Shown here: piece by piece, positions 25,086 through 34,647 of the stretch
Layout of the letters: each line of letters begins with the position of its first letter
Position numbering within the stretch: position 1 is the stretch's first letter
Source of the DNA: Propionibacteriaceae bacterium
GTDB taxonomy: Bacteria; Actinomycetota; Actinomycetes; Propionibacteriales; Propionibacteriaceae
NCBI GenBank assembly: GCA_027492545.1
Contig: JAPUEL010000096.1
Span: 1-64,000, forward strand
Reading direction: 5' to 3'
Length of the DNA: 64,000 nt
Made by a program: the position numbers and the translations under genes
The notes under the pieces: generated by a model
Seen by the model: the letters and a program-made list of their open reading frames with translations, nothing else
The model's database searches: none
Told to the model about the DNA's origin: nothing

Positions 25086-26501
25086 TCAGCCCTGGGGGAC
25101 CGCCCACAGCGCGGTGGACCCGGAGCTCAGGCCGCTGAGCGTTGTCACCCACGTCTGGCCCGCCTCGTCCCACTGCCGGAAGGTCTCCGCGATCACCTGC
25201 TCACCGTTGAGGGTCAGGATCACCCGGCCCCCGTCGGCCACCCAGGTGCCGGACCGGTCCCCGGTCACGGTGCCGTCGTCGGCCAGGGTGACGGTTTCGG
25301 TCTCCGCCATGGACCGGCCGATGGTGCGTGGGCCGTGGTCGACCAGCGCGTACGGGCCGGGGAGGTCGTCGGCGGATGCCTCCCGGTCCGGCTCGCCCGC
25401 CCAACGGAGCGGTGAGATGACAGGCCAGCCGTTCCCGTCGATCGCCAGTTCGTGCACGCGCACCTGGTGCGCCTCTCCCCGCCCCGGGAACCGGGTGTGG
25501 AAGGCGATCAGGGTGCGGCCGCTCTCCTCGTCGACGAACGGCGAACTGCCACCAGGGGAGACGTAGCCGAGTGCGGGCATGCCGTCGGCGGCCGGGGCGA
25601 GGACGTGGTTGCCCATCAGCTTGACGGCGGACTCGGCGATGGTGACGTCGTCGAACAACGGCAGCGTGGGATCGGACTTCACCTGGGCCATGTCGAGACC
25701 CTCTGCGTCGACGAAGGGGCCGTCGGGGTTCTCGGAGCGGGCGACGCGGATGTTGTAGCCGCCGCCCGCGTCCAGGCCGCCGTAGGTGACGAAGAGGTAG
25801 TAGTAGCCCGTCTCCTGGTCGTAGACCATGGCCGGGCCCTCGATGCGGGAGTGGTTCCCGCCCCACAGGTGCGTGCCGTATCCCTGATCCGGCAACGGGA
25901 AGCCTGTGCCCGGGTCCAGTTCGAGGATGAACAGGCCGCCGGAGAAGCTCCCGTACACCATCCACAGCCTCCCCTCCGCGTCGTAGAACACGTCGGGGTC
26001 GATCACGTTGGGGTGGACGCGGGCGTCGAACGGGGTGCCGTCCTCGCTCTCCCCGCTCATCCCGGACTTGAGGATCAGCCCCAAGTCCTCGTACGGGCCG
26101 GTCACCTCGTCGGCCACCGCGATGCCCATCGCGGACAGCGGGGAGTCGCCGCGACACGCGTCGTAGTAGAGGTAGAAGCGGCCGTCGGCGAGCTGGATGA
26201 TGTCCGGCGCCCACAGGGTGTCCGTCTCCGCCCACTCCAGCGCCTCGGACAGCTCCTGGGTGACGTCGGCGAACAGGGGGTTCTCGGGGTTGACGCCCTC
26301 GGCGACCTGGGTCCAGTCCATGAGGTCCGGGCTGGAGGCCGCCTGCAGGTGGGAGCCGATGAGGTAGTGGGTGCCGTCGACGGCGATGTGATCGGGGTCG
26401 TGCACCGTGACGTCGGCGAACTCGGGCGCGCCGCCCCCGGCCTGACACCCGGTCAGGCCGAGGGCGAAGGCGACGGCCAGCGCCGCCATTCTGGTCCGCA
26501 C
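25086..26501 (-). CDS. GH43 glycosidase lipoprotein (arabinan endo- or exo-hydrolase)
   Basis: 471 residues. A lipobox LTGC with Cys19 follows a short hydrophobic signal, so it is a secreted lipoprotein. The five-bladed GH43 fold shows its catalytic acids: HDPDHI (Asp35), the modulating Asp in VIDPDVFYD, and the general acid in RIEGPAMVY. The C-terminal 120 residues form a small beta domain (TVTLADDGTVTGDRSGTWVADGG...) like a lipocalin-type DUF5 module seen on arabinanases. Its start is one base downstream of the GH51 stop. It would trim arabinan outside the cell, and the arabinose then goes to AraA. Confidence 0.85.
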   Translation of the reverse strand: MRTRMAALAVAFALGLTGCQAGGGAPEFADVTVHDPDHIAVDGTHYLIGSHLQAASSPDLMDWTQVAEGVNPENPLFADVTQELSEALEWAETDTLWAPDIIQLADGRFYLYYDACRGDSPLSAMGIAVADEVTGPYEDLGLILKSGMSGESEDGTPFDARVHPNVIDPDVFYDAEGRLWMVYGSFSGGLFILELDPGTGFPLPDQGYGTHLWGGNHSRIEGPAMVYDQETGYYYLFVTYGGLDAGGGYNIRVARSENPDGPFVDAEGLDMAQVKSDPTLPLFDDVTIAESAVKLMGNHVLAPAADGMPALGYVSPGGSSPFVDEESGRTLIAFHTRFPGRGEAHQVRVHELAIDGNGWPVISPLRWAGEPDREASADDLPGPYALVDHGPRTIGRSMAETETVTLADDGTVTGDRSGTWVADGGRVILTLNGEQVIAETFRQWDEAGQTWVTTLSGLSSGSTALWAVPQG

Positions 26502-26502
26502 G

Positions 26503-27999
26503 TCAGCGCGCCAGGCGGACCATGGCCCACGACGTGGGCGGCAGGTCGAGCGTGAGGGTGACGCCGTCGATGACGGCCGAGTTCAGCGCCCGCGGCGCGA
26601 CGGTGGTGTCGTCCTCCGGGCTGGCCTGCCACAGCGGGTCGTCGTGGTGCAGCACGACGGCCTCGGCCAGCGAGGTGCCGGCCGGGACCTCGCAGGACAC
26701 GGTCACCGCGTCGGTCTCGTGCCGGTTCACCAGGAACAGCGCGCCCTCGGACTCGCCCCAGGTGGCGACGGCGTCGACCGCCTGAACGTCACCGAACTCG
26801 GAGCTGGCGATGGTGGGGCCGTCGATGAGGACGCGCAGCACGTCGCCCTGGGCGTACTTCGAGGTCAGCGCGAAGGGGTGGAAGATGGTCTGCTTCCAGA
26901 CCGGGCCCTGGGGCTCGGCCATGATCGGCGCGATGACGTTGACGAGCTGCGCCTGGCTGGCCGACCACACGCGGTCGGTGTGACGCAGCAGCGAGATGAG
27001 CAGGTTGCCCACCACGACGGCGTCGGCCACGCTGTAGTGGTCCTCCAGGAGGCGGGGCGCCACCGGCCAGTCGTCGCCAGTCGGGGGCTGCGACGGCGTG
27101 CGGTCCTGGTACCAGACGTTCCACTCGTCGAACGAGATGCCGATGGTCTTGTCGCTCTTGCGGGCGGTGGCCACGGCGTCCGCCGTCGCGGCCACGGACG
27201 CGATGAAGCGGTCCATGTCCTCGGCGGACACCAGGAACTCCTGCAACCCGGAGTCCTTGACCCAGTAGTAGGCGTGCGCGGAGACCATGTCCACCTGGTC
27301 CCAGGCCTCGGTGAGCACGGAGCGCTCCCACTCGCCGAACGTCGGCATGGAGCGCCCGGACGAGCCGCAGGCCACCAGCTCGATCCCCGGATCGATCATC
27401 CGCATGGCGCGGGCCGTCTCGGTGGCCACGCGGGCGTACTCCTCGGCGGTCTTGTGGCCGATCTGCCACGGGCCGTCCATCTCGTTGCCCAGGCACCACA
27501 TCTTCACGCGGTAGGGCTCCTCGGCGCCGTTGGCGCGGCGCTGGTCCGCGAAGTGCGAGCCACCCGGCACGTTGCAGTACTCAAGGAGGTCCAGGGCCTC
27601 CTGCACGCCGCGGGTGCCGAGGTTGACGGCCATCATCGGCTCGATGCCGGCCTTGGCGGCCCAGGTCATGAACTCGTCGGTGCCGAACGTGTTGGGGTCG
27701 GTCGAGTGCCAGGCGAGATCCAGGCGGGCGGGACGGTCCTCGACCGGGCCCACGCCGTCCTCCCAGCGGTAGCCGGAGACGAAGTTGCCGCCGGGGTAGC
27801 GCACGGTGGAGACGCCGAGCTCGCGCACCACGTCGAGCACGTCGGCGCGGAAGCCGTCCTCGTCGGCGGTGGGGTGCCCGGGCTCGTAGATGCCGGTGTA
27901 GACGCAGCGCCCTAGGTGCTCGACGAACGAGCCGAAGGTGCGCCGGCGGACGGGGCCCACGGTGTAGGCGGGGTTGAGGACTAGGCGTGCAACGCTCAT
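26503..27999 (-). CDS. abfA: alpha-N-arabinofuranosidase, GH51
   Basis: 498 residues without a signal peptide, so cytoplasmic. The clan GH-A acid/base Glu is in WCLGNEMDGPWQIG and the nucleophile Glu in ISFDEWNVWY, the typical GH51 pair. N-terminal FGSFVEHLGRCVYTGIYEPGHP and VSTVRYPGGNFVSGYRWEDG are diagnostic. It releases L-arabinofuranose from imported arabino-oligosaccharides. The ATG has a GAAGGAG ribosome site. It is the first gene of the unit with GH43 and is controlled from a promoter with a LacI-type palindrome; the likely repressor is the divergent-oriented neighbour upstream on the same strand. Confidence 0.94.
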   Translation of the reverse strand: MSVARLVLNPAYTVGPVRRRTFGSFVEHLGRCVYTGIYEPGHPTADEDGFRADVLDVVRELGVSTVRYPGGNFVSGYRWEDGVGPVEDRPARLDLAWHSTDPNTFGTDEFMTWAAKAGIEPMMAVNLGTRGVQEALDLLEYCNVPGGSHFADQRRANGAEEPYRVKMWCLGNEMDGPWQIGHKTAEEYARVATETARAMRMIDPGIELVACGSSGRSMPTFGEWERSVLTEAWDQVDMVSAHAYYWVKDSGLQEFLVSAEDMDRFIASVAATADAVATARKSDKTIGISFDEWNVWYQDRTPSQPPTGDDWPVAPRLLEDHYSVADAVVVGNLLISLLRHTDRVWSASQAQLVNVIAPIMAEPQGPVWKQTIFHPFALTSKYAQGDVLRVLIDGPTIASSEFGDVQAVDAVATWGESEGALFLVNRHETDAVTVSCEVPAGTSLAEAVVLHHDDPLWQASPEDDTTVAPRALNSAVIDGVTLTLDLPPTSWAMVRLAR

Positions 28000-28027
28000 G
28001 AAATCGGCTCCTTCGCCGGTCGGTCAT

Positions 28028-28071
28028 TCATCGATGTAAACAATGATGACACGACGATCGGAACGGGTCAA
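28028..28071 (-). promoter_or_regulatory. abfA promoter with LacI-family operator
   Basis: On the minus strand, -35 TTGACC (28066-28071), 17-bp spacer, -10 CATCAT (28043-28048). A 22-bp imperfect palindrome TCATCnnTGTnnACAnnGATGA (28028-28049) overlaps the -10. The same 13-bp half, TCATCGATGTAAA, recurs in reverse upstream of the neighbouring LacI gene. Confidence 0.6.
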
Positions 28072-28110
28072 GGGCGCGCAGATGCCCCATCCGGGACATC
28101 GATTACCGAG

Positions 28111-29139
28111 TCAGGCGGTGGCGGGTGCGGACTGGCGGACCACCAGCTCGTACTGGGCGAAGATCCGCTGGATGGGCTTGCGGCCATCGGGGGAGGTGTT
28201 GTTCTCGGCGATCCGCTCCTGCAGGAGGGCGACGGCGCGGGAGGCGATCTCGTCGCGCCCGGGCGCGATGGTGCTGAGGGTGGGCCGTGTGTAGGCCGCG
28301 TCCTCGATGTCGTCGAAGCCGATCACCGCCACGTCGCCCGGGACGTCGACGCGATGGGAGCTGAGGCTGTGCAGGACGCCGAGCGCCATGGCGTCGTTGA
28401 GCGCGAAGACGGCGTCGAACGGCTCGGCCGACGCGATGAGGGCGTCCATCGCCAGGGCGCCGGTGTTGCGGTGCCAGATCTGCGTCTCGCACATCAGGCG
28501 CTCATCGACGGGGACGCCCGCCTCCGCCATGGCCGCCCGGAACCCCTGCTCGCGCAGGGCGGCCGAGCCCACCTTCTCCCCGGGGTGCGTGCCGATGACC
28601 GCGATGCGGCGGTGACCGGTGTCCAGCAGGTGCTTGGTGGCCGCCTTGGCTGCCTCGACGTTGCTCATGGTGATGTGGTCGTTGGTGGACCCGAACACCC
28701 GCTCGCCCAGCAGCACGAGCGGGAAGTCCACCTTGAACAGGTGGATGTCGTCCTGGCCCAGCGCCAGCGGGGAGAAGATCAGTCCGTCGGTCATGAAGCG
28801 TCGCTGGCCGTGCAGCACGTCGATCTCGCGGTCCCGGTCCGAGTTGGTTTGCTCGATGAGGACCCGAAGACCCACCTTCTCGGCCTCGACGATGACGGAG
28901 TCCGCCAGTTCCGCGAAGTAGGGCAGCTTCAGCTCTGGGAGGGCGAGACCGATCAGGCCAGTGCGGCCCTTGCGCAGGTTGCGGGCCGTGATGTTGAGCT
29001 CGTAGTCGAGCTTCTCGATGGCCTGGAGCACCTTCTTGCGGGTGCTGTCGCTGACGTGGGGGTGGTCGTTGACCACGTTCGAGACGGTCTTGGCCGACAC
29101 GCCCGCGAGCCGGGCGACGTCCTGCATCGTCGCAGCCAT
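28111..29139 (-). CDS. LacI-family regulator of the arabinofuranosidase genes
   Basis: 342 residues. Helix-turn-helix at residues 5-25 (MQDVARLAGVSAKTVSNVVN), hinge NITARNLRKG, then a sugar-binding core (GFRAAMAEAGVPVDERL, AVFALNDAMALGVLHSL, VAVIGFDDIEDAAY). It sits between nei2 and abfA on the same strand. Upstream of its ATG and upstream of abfA lies the same 13-bp element, so it probably represses itself and the hydrolase genes. Its homology to the araA-linked LacI is modest, so the two regulators likely answer different ligands, but neither ligand is known. Confidence 0.87.
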   Translation of the reverse strand: MAATMQDVARLAGVSAKTVSNVVNDHPHVSDSTRKKVLQAIEKLDYELNITARNLRKGRTGLIGLALPELKLPYFAELADSVIVEAEKVGLRVLIEQTNSDRDREIDVLHGQRRFMTDGLIFSPLALGQDDIHLFKVDFPLVLLGERVFGSTNDHITMSNVEAAKAATKHLLDTGHRRIAVIGTHPGEKVGSAALREQGFRAAMAEAGVPVDERLMCETQIWHRNTGALAMDALIASAEPFDAVFALNDAMALGVLHSLSSHRVDVPGDVAVIGFDDIEDAAYTRPTLSTIAPGRDEIASRAVALLQERIAENNTSPDGRKPIQRIFAQYELVVRQSAPATA

Positions 29140-29162
29140 GAGGCACCCCTTCGGATCGATCT

Positions 29163-29175
29163 TTTACATCGATGA
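29163..29175. promoter_or_regulatory. LacI operator upstream of its own gene
   Basis: TTTACATCGATGA is the exact reverse complement of TCATCGATGTAAA at 28028-28040 near abfA. It lies 24 bases upstream of the LacI ATG, next to another ATCGAT, so autoregulation is likely. Confidence 0.5.
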
Positions 29176-29212
29176 GTATTCCACATCGGGCAGGCGGGCG
29201 TCGGCGGGGGCA

Positions 29213-30049
29213 TCAGGGCAAGGGCCCCGGCTGGCAGCTGGGGCACCACCAGACGATCCGTTCCTGGCCCGCGCGGGGATCCGCCACCGACGTCGCGCCG
29301 CCGAGCGTCGCCGATTCGACGGCGGCGCCGCACCGCCGGCACGGTCGGCCCTTCCTGCCGAAGACGAAGCTGGTGTGCCCGGGACGGTGGTCGCCGGTGA
29401 AGGTGCGCACCGGGCTGTCCAGGTTGCCGAGCATGACCCTGGCCGCGAGGTCCACGGCCGCCGCGGCGTCGGTGCGGCCGACGGGCGTGGCCGGGTGGAC
29501 CCCACGCAGGAAGCAGATCTCGGCGCGGTACTCGTTGCCCACCCCTGCCAGGACCCGCTGGTCGATGAGGGCCTCGCCGACGGTGCGCTCCGGGGCGGCG
29601 AGCATCCGGCGGAGGGCCTCGTCGCGGCCCGTCGGCGTCCATCGCCCCGCCGTCGCCCAATCCTCGGCCAGGGGGTCCGGGCCGAGGTGGCCCATCCGCG
29701 CGTCGAACTCCGCCAGCGGCCACAGCTCCACCAGCCCCAGGCTGTGGCCCACCAGCTCCACGCCGCCCGAGACCTGGACGACCAGCCGCGCGGTGTGCGC
29801 GGGGAGGCCCCACCGCTGCCCGACGGGATGGGTGCGCCAGGTGCCCTCCATGCGCAGGTGGGTGTGCAGGACCTGCTCGTCGCACAGCCAGAAGAGGTGC
29901 TTGCCGTGCGGCCAGACCCGCCTGATGGTGGCGCCGGTCAGGGTGGCGGTGGCGAGTTGGGGCAGCCGGAACTGGCTGTGCACGATGGTGCGGCCGACGA
30001 GCGGCTGGAGCCGCTGGGAGAGGCGCCAGACGGAATCTCCCTCAGGCAT
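29213..30049 (-). CDS. nei2: Fpg/Nei-family DNA glycosylase, Nei2 type
   Basis: 278 residues. Starts MPEGDS with catalytic Pro2 and Glu3 of the bifunctional glycosylase/AP lyase. It has the helix-two-turn-helix LIDQRVLAGVGNEYRAE and a C-terminal zinc finger: CRRC then WWCPSC (four cysteines). It excises oxidised pyrimidines and cleaves the AP site. It overlaps the lhr stop by 8 bases. The lhr-nei pairing is also found in mycobacteria (Rv3296/Rv3297), so these two likely work in one repair pathway. Confidence 0.9.
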   Translation of the reverse strand: MPEGDSVWRLSQRLQPLVGRTIVHSQFRLPQLATATLTGATIRRVWPHGKHLFWLCDEQVLHTHLRMEGTWRTHPVGQRWGLPAHTARLVVQVSGGVELVGHSLGLVELWPLAEFDARMGHLGPDPLAEDWATAGRWTPTGRDEALRRMLAAPERTVGEALIDQRVLAGVGNEYRAEICFLRGVHPATPVGRTDAAAAVDLAARVMLGNLDSPVRTFTGDHRPGHTSFVFGRKGRPCRRCGAAVESATLGGATSVADPRAGQERIVWWCPSCQPGPLP

Positions 30050-33000
30050 GACCGGGCTCCAGCGTGATGCCCTTCGGCGAGATCCGGCCGCCCGCGGCCC
30101 GCATCGCCGCCTCGAGGCCCGAACCTCCCACGCGGCCTCCGTCGATCTCCTCGATCCGCAGCCGCTCCATGCGCCCCTCGGCGACGGCGTCGAGGAGGGC
30201 TCGCGTGACCATGGCGGCCCGCTCGGCCCGGTCCGTCGGATCCCCGAAGATCGTCAGGACCCGGCCGCCGCGGGTCAGATGCGCCAGGCACAGCCCGTCG
30301 GCCAGGACCACCAGCGCGCCGGCGGCTCTGGCCGGGCGGGCGCTGGGGTGTTCGGGCCAGGGCAGCACGCTGCCGTAGGGGTTGGCCGGGTCCAGGGCGG
30401 CGAGCACGATCGGGGCGGGGTGCTGAGAGCCCGAGGGCCACTCCGTGCGGTCCGGCGAATCGGCGAAGGAACGCACCTGACCGATCACCTCCCGCGTGGT
30501 GAACTGGGCGCCTCCCAGCCCCTCGACGACGTAGCCGCGCACCACGGTGCCCGCGCTCTCCAGCTCGGACAGGAGCCGGTAGGCGGCCGCGAACCCGCCG
30601 GGCGTCCCGTCGGCGGTGACCCCACCCCGGGTGACCACCCCGTGCCGCTCGAGCCACGACGACGCCGTCGCGATCGCGGCCTCGGCGGGCGGGAGCTGGG
30701 GGTCGCGCAGGCGGTACCAGCGCCCGGCGACCGACGGGGGCGTGGGCACGCCGCCGGCCATGAGCAGGCCGCGCGAGGGTCGGGGAAGGCGTGCCCGGCG
30801 CCGTGGCGAGGGGCGCGCCGCCCGGTGCGCGCCGCGTCCGCTGCCGCCGATCCGCGCCCGGAGCGCCGCCATCGAGGCCGGCGCCACCGCGCCCTCCTCC
30901 GCGGCCTTCCACAACGCCTCGGTCAGCTCGGCCGACGGGCCGCCCACGGCGGCGTGCAGCGAAGCGAACGTGCCGTCCCCCTCGGCGAGCGCCGCCGCCA
31001 GGGCGAGCGCGTCTTCCGACGGGGGGACCTCGGCGGGCCCGAGAAGGTCGAGGTCGGCGGCCGGGACGAGGGCGACGAGCGGGTCGTTCGGGCCCCCCCA
31101 CCCGCGCACCCGGATGACCACCTCCGACTCGGCGACGAGCGCGTCCAGGTGCGCCGGGGAGTAGCCGGCCAGCCGGGCAGGCAGCACCTGCGCCTCCCAC
31201 GCGCTGGCGGGCAACACCGCGCCGGCCAGGCGCTGCAGGGCGAGGAGGACCTCGTCGGGGCTGGAGCGTGGGCGGTCGTCGAGGAGGTGGGTGGCGGCGA
31301 GGAAGCGCGCGTAGGCACTCTGCGAGACGGGTTGGAGCTCGCGCCGCGCGGCTGCCAGGCTGCGGCCCCGAAGGCGCCTGAGGACCTCCGGATCCACGAA
31401 CTCCTGATCCGTCACCCCGGGCGTGAACCTGCCGGTGATGAGGCGCCGGGCCGCCACCTCACGCTCGAGGATCAGCCCCACCGTCGCCGCCCCGAGCCCG
31501 AACGAGGCCGCCGCCTCGCCTGAGGTGAAGGGGCCGTGCGTGCGGGCGAAGCGGGCCACCAGCTGCGTGAGGGGGTCGCGGCCCTCGGTGGCTGGGGGCG
31601 CGGTGTGCCCGTGCGGCACCGGCACGCCCAGCGCGTCGCGCAGCAGCCCCAGGTCCGAGGGCGCCACGAGGTGGGGTGTCCCTGCTAGCCGCGCCGTGGC
31701 CACCCGGCCTGCCAGCTCCGCCAGCGCCGCGTCGAGGTTCGGCAGCGCGATGCGCTCCGGCAGGGCGGTGAGCGGCACGGGCCCGAGGAGTCGGGGGAGC
31801 TCGGCCAGGTCGTCGACGGTGGCCGCCCGGCGCTGCGGCGCTGTGTGTTGCAGCTCCGCCACCACCTCCGCCACCACGTCCGGGTCCAGCAGCTCGCGCA
31901 GGTCCAGCGTGCCGAGGGCGGCGGCCAGCAGCTCGGGATCCATCGAGAGCATCGCGGCGCGGCGCTCGGCCAGCGGGGTGTCGCCGTCGTACATGAAGGC
32001 GCCGGTGTAGCGGAAGAGGAGTGTCGCGGCGAACGGGCTGGGGGTCTCGGTGGTGATCTCGACCAGCCGAACCCCGCCGGAGCGCAGGCCGCGCATCAGC
32101 TCGACGAGGCCGGGCAGGTCGTAGGCGTCCTGGGTGACCTCGCGGACGGTCTCGATGATGATGGGGAAGCGCGGATGGTGGCGGGCGACCTCGAGCAGGT
32201 GGGCGGCGCGCTGGCGCTGCTGCCAGAGGGGCGCGCGGCGCCCGGGCGTGCGGCGGGGGAGGAGCAGGGCGCGGGCGGCGCACTCCCTGAACCGCCCCGC
32301 GAACAGCGCCGTGCCCCCCACCTGCGAGGTGACGATGTCGATCACGTCGTCGGGCTCCACGACCAGCAGCTCGGGGAGCCGGTCCGCGGCCTCGCAGTCG
32401 GGCAGCCGCAGCACCACGCCGTCGTCCGAGACGACCGGCTGGACGTCGACGCCGGCAGCTCGGGAGAGCGCCTCCGCCATCACGAGCGACCAGGCGCCGA
32501 GCACGCGGCGACCGAGCGGGGAGTGCAACACCACGCGCCAGTCACCCAGCTCGTCACGGAACCTCTCGAGGACCACGGTGGCGTCGTCGGGCAGCACTCC
32601 AGTGGCGGCCCGCTGCTCCTCGACGTAGGTGGCCAGGTTCGCGCGGATGTTCGCGTCGAGCTGCGGGCGGTCGAGCCGCGTCGGGTCTCGCGAGATCTCG
32701 CGCTGCAGACGCCCGATCTGGCGACCGAGCTCCGCGGGCCGACCCTCGTCGTCGCCCCGCCAGAACGGGAGGCGGCCGGTGCGGCCGGGCGCGGGGGAGA
32801 CGCGCACCTGGTCCCGCGTGATCTCCTCGATCTGCCAGGCGGAGGCGCCCAACGTGAACACGTCGCCCACCCGCGACTCGTAGACCATCTCCTCGTCGAG
32901 CTCCCCGACCCGGCGCGACCCCTGCTCGTCGGTGGCGAGGAACACGCCGAACATCCCGCGGTCCGGGATAGTGCCGCCCGAGGTCGCGGCGAGGCGCAGC

Positions 33001-34616
33001 GCTCCCGGGCGGGGGTAGAGCCGCCCGTCGTCGCCGAGGACCAGCCGCGCCCGCAGCTCGCCGAAGTCGGCGGCCGGGTAGGCGCCGGTGAGCAGCTCGA
33101 CGACGGAGTCCAGCAGGCCGCGCTCCAGGCCGGCGTACGGCTGGGCGCGCGTCACGGTGGAGAACCACTCGTCCACGTCGAGTCCGGCGTCTCCCGCGGC
33201 GGCCGCGGCGGCCACGGTCTGCTGGGCGAGGACGTCGAGCGGGTGTCGCGGGATCCTGAGCTCCTCGATCTCCCCGGCGAGCATGCGTTCGGTGGTGACC
33301 ACCGCCGGGGCCAGGTCCCCGCGATGCAGCGGGTAGACGTCCCCCGCCGACACGGCGCCCACCACGTGCCCGGCGCGCCCGATGCGCTGCAGGGCGTTGG
33401 CCACCGACGGCGGGGCGCCCACCTGGATCACCCTGTCCACCGCGCCCATGTCGATGCCCAGCTCCAGCGAGCTGGTGGCCACGACGCACCGCAGCTCGCC
33501 CGACTTCAGCGCGCCCTCGATCTCCGCGCGTGCCTCCTTGCTCACGGAGCCGTGGTGCGCGCGGGCGATCACCAGGGGCGCGCCTCGGACGGTATCGACT
33601 GGCGCCATCACCTGCGCCGGTGGTTTGTCCGGCGGGTCCGGAAGCGTCTCGGGCGCGTGCTCGGCGGCCCACAGCTCGTTCAGCCGTCCCGTCAGCCGCT
33701 CGGCCACGCGTCGGGAGTTCGTGAACACCAGCGTGGACCGTCCGCTGGTGACGGTGTCGTAGACCTGCTGCTCGATGTGCGGCCACAGCGACGACCCCGA
33801 CGGCCCGTCGACGGTGAGCGTGTCCGTTCCGCCTCCCCGCAGAAGGGGATCGACGGCTGCCTCGGGCGCGCTCGGTGCCGGGCCCGGATCGGTGATGTCC
33901 GCCACGGGGAGCCGCACCGCCACGTCCCAGCGCTTGTCCGTCGGGGGTGCCACCACGGTGACCGGCCGGTCTCCGGCGAGGAACTGGGCCACGCGCTCGA
34001 TCGGTCTGACGGTGGCCGAGAGGGCCACCCGCTGCACGTCGTGGCCGACGAGCGCGTCGAGACGCTCCAGGCTGAGCGCCAGGTGGCTGCCGCGCTTCGT
34101 TCCGGCGACCGCGTGGATCTCGTCGACGATCACCGTTTCGACGCCGGTCAGCGTGGATCGGGCGGAGCTGGTGAGCATGAGGTAGAGCGACTCGGGAGTG
34201 GTGATGAGGATGTCAGGCGGCCGGCGCACGAGGGCGGCGCGCTCCCGCGAGGGGGTGTCGCCGCTGCGCACGCCGACGGTGATGTCCGGCAGGGCCAGAC
34301 CGAGGCGCTCCGCGGTCAGCCGGATTCCGGTGAGCGGGGCGCGCAGGTTCCGCTCCACATCCACGCCGAGGGCCTTGAGCGGCGACACGTACACGACGGT
34401 GGTGCCGGGTGTCCGGGGACGCGACGCCAACCGGTCCAGCGCCCACAGGAACGCGGCCAGGGTCTTGCCCGACCCCGTCGGGGCCACGACGAGGGCGTTC
34501 TCCCCGCGCGCGATCGCCGCCCAGGCCTCCGCCTGCACCGCCGTCGGGCCCGCGAACACGCCCTCGAACCACCCGCGCGTGGGCGCGGAGAAGGCGCTGA
34601 GGGCGGCGTCGGTCAT
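30042..34616 (-). CDS. lhr: Lhr family ATP-dependent DNA helicase
   Basis: 1524 residues, the length of bacterial Lhr long forms. Motif I APTGSGKT near residue 45, motif II DEIH, motif III SAT, motif IV-VI segments STLVFTNSRR, VVATSSLELGIDMGAVD and QRIGRAGH. The winged-helix and beta-barrel core (Lhr-core) follows and a C-terminal region of about 600 residues of the Lhr-CTD type. It unwinds DNA and RNA:DNA hybrids 3' to 5'. I use ATG 34616 (MTDAALSAF); the longer reading to 34823 crosses the low-quality homopolymer block. Overlaps nei2 by 8 bases. Confidence 0.94.
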   Translation of the reverse strand: MTDAALSAFSAPTRGWFEGVFAGPTAVQAEAWAAIARGENALVVAPTGSGKTLAAFLWALDRLASRPRTPGTTVVYVSPLKALGVDVERNLRAPLTGIRLTAERLGLALPDITVGVRSGDTPSRERAALVRRPPDILITTPESLYLMLTSSARSTLTGVETVIVDEIHAVAGTKRGSHLALSLERLDALVGHDVQRVALSATVRPIERVAQFLAGDRPVTVVAPPTDKRWDVAVRLPVADITDPGPAPSAPEAAVDPLLRGGGTDTLTVDGPSGSSLWPHIEQQVYDTVTSGRSTLVFTNSRRVAERLTGRLNELWAAEHAPETLPDPPDKPPAQVMAPVDTVRGAPLVIARAHHGSVSKEARAEIEGALKSGELRCVVATSSLELGIDMGAVDRVIQVGAPPSVANALQRIGRAGHVVGAVSAGDVYPLHRGDLAPAVVTTERMLAGEIEELRIPRHPLDVLAQQTVAAAAAAGDAGLDVDEWFSTVTRAQPYAGLERGLLDSVVELLTGAYPAADFGELRARLVLGDDGRLYPRPGALRLAATSGGTIPDRGMFGVFLATDEQGSRRVGELDEEMVYESRVGDVFTLGASAWQIEEITRDQVRVSPAPGRTGRLPFWRGDDEGRPAELGRQIGRLQREISRDPTRLDRPQLDANIRANLATYVEEQRAATGVLPDDATVVLERFRDELGDWRVVLHSPLGRRVLGAWSLVMAEALSRAAGVDVQPVVSDDGVVLRLPDCEAADRLPELLVVEPDDVIDIVTSQVGGTALFAGRFRECAARALLLPRRTPGRRAPLWQQRQRAAHLLEVARHHPRFPIIIETVREVTQDAYDLPGLVELMRGLRSGGVRLVEITTETPSPFAATLLFRYTGAFMYDGDTPLAERRAAMLSMDPELLAAALGTLDLRELLDPDVVAEVVAELQHTAPQRRAATVDDLAELPRLLGPVPLTALPERIALPNLDAALAELAGRVATARLAGTPHLVAPSDLGLLRDALGVPVPHGHTAPPATEGRDPLTQLVARFARTHGPFTSGEAAASFGLGAATVGLILEREVAARRLITGRFTPGVTDQEFVDPEVLRRLRGRSLAAARRELQPVSQSAYARFLAATHLLDDRPRSSPDEVLLALQRLAGAVLPASAWEAQVLPARLAGYSPAHLDALVAESEVVIRVRGWGGPNDPLVALVPAADLDLLGPAEVPPSEDALALAAALAEGDGTFASLHAAVGGPSAELTEALWKAAEEGAVAPASMAALRARIGGSGRGAHRAARPSPRRRARLPRPSRGLLMAGGVPTPPSVAGRWYRLRDPQLPPAEAAIATASSWLERHGVVTRGGVTADGTPGGFAAAYRLLSELESAGTVVRGYVVEGLGGAQFTTREVIGQVRSFADSPDRTEWPSGSQHPAPIVLAALDPANPYGSVLPWPEHPSARPARAAGALVVLADGLCLAHLTRGGRVLTIFGDPTDRAERAAMVTRALLDAVAEGRMERLRIEEIDGGRVGGSGLEAAMRAAGGRISPKGITLEPGHA

Positions 34617-34647
34617 GCCGGTAAGTCTGCCACCGCCCCACGACGCT

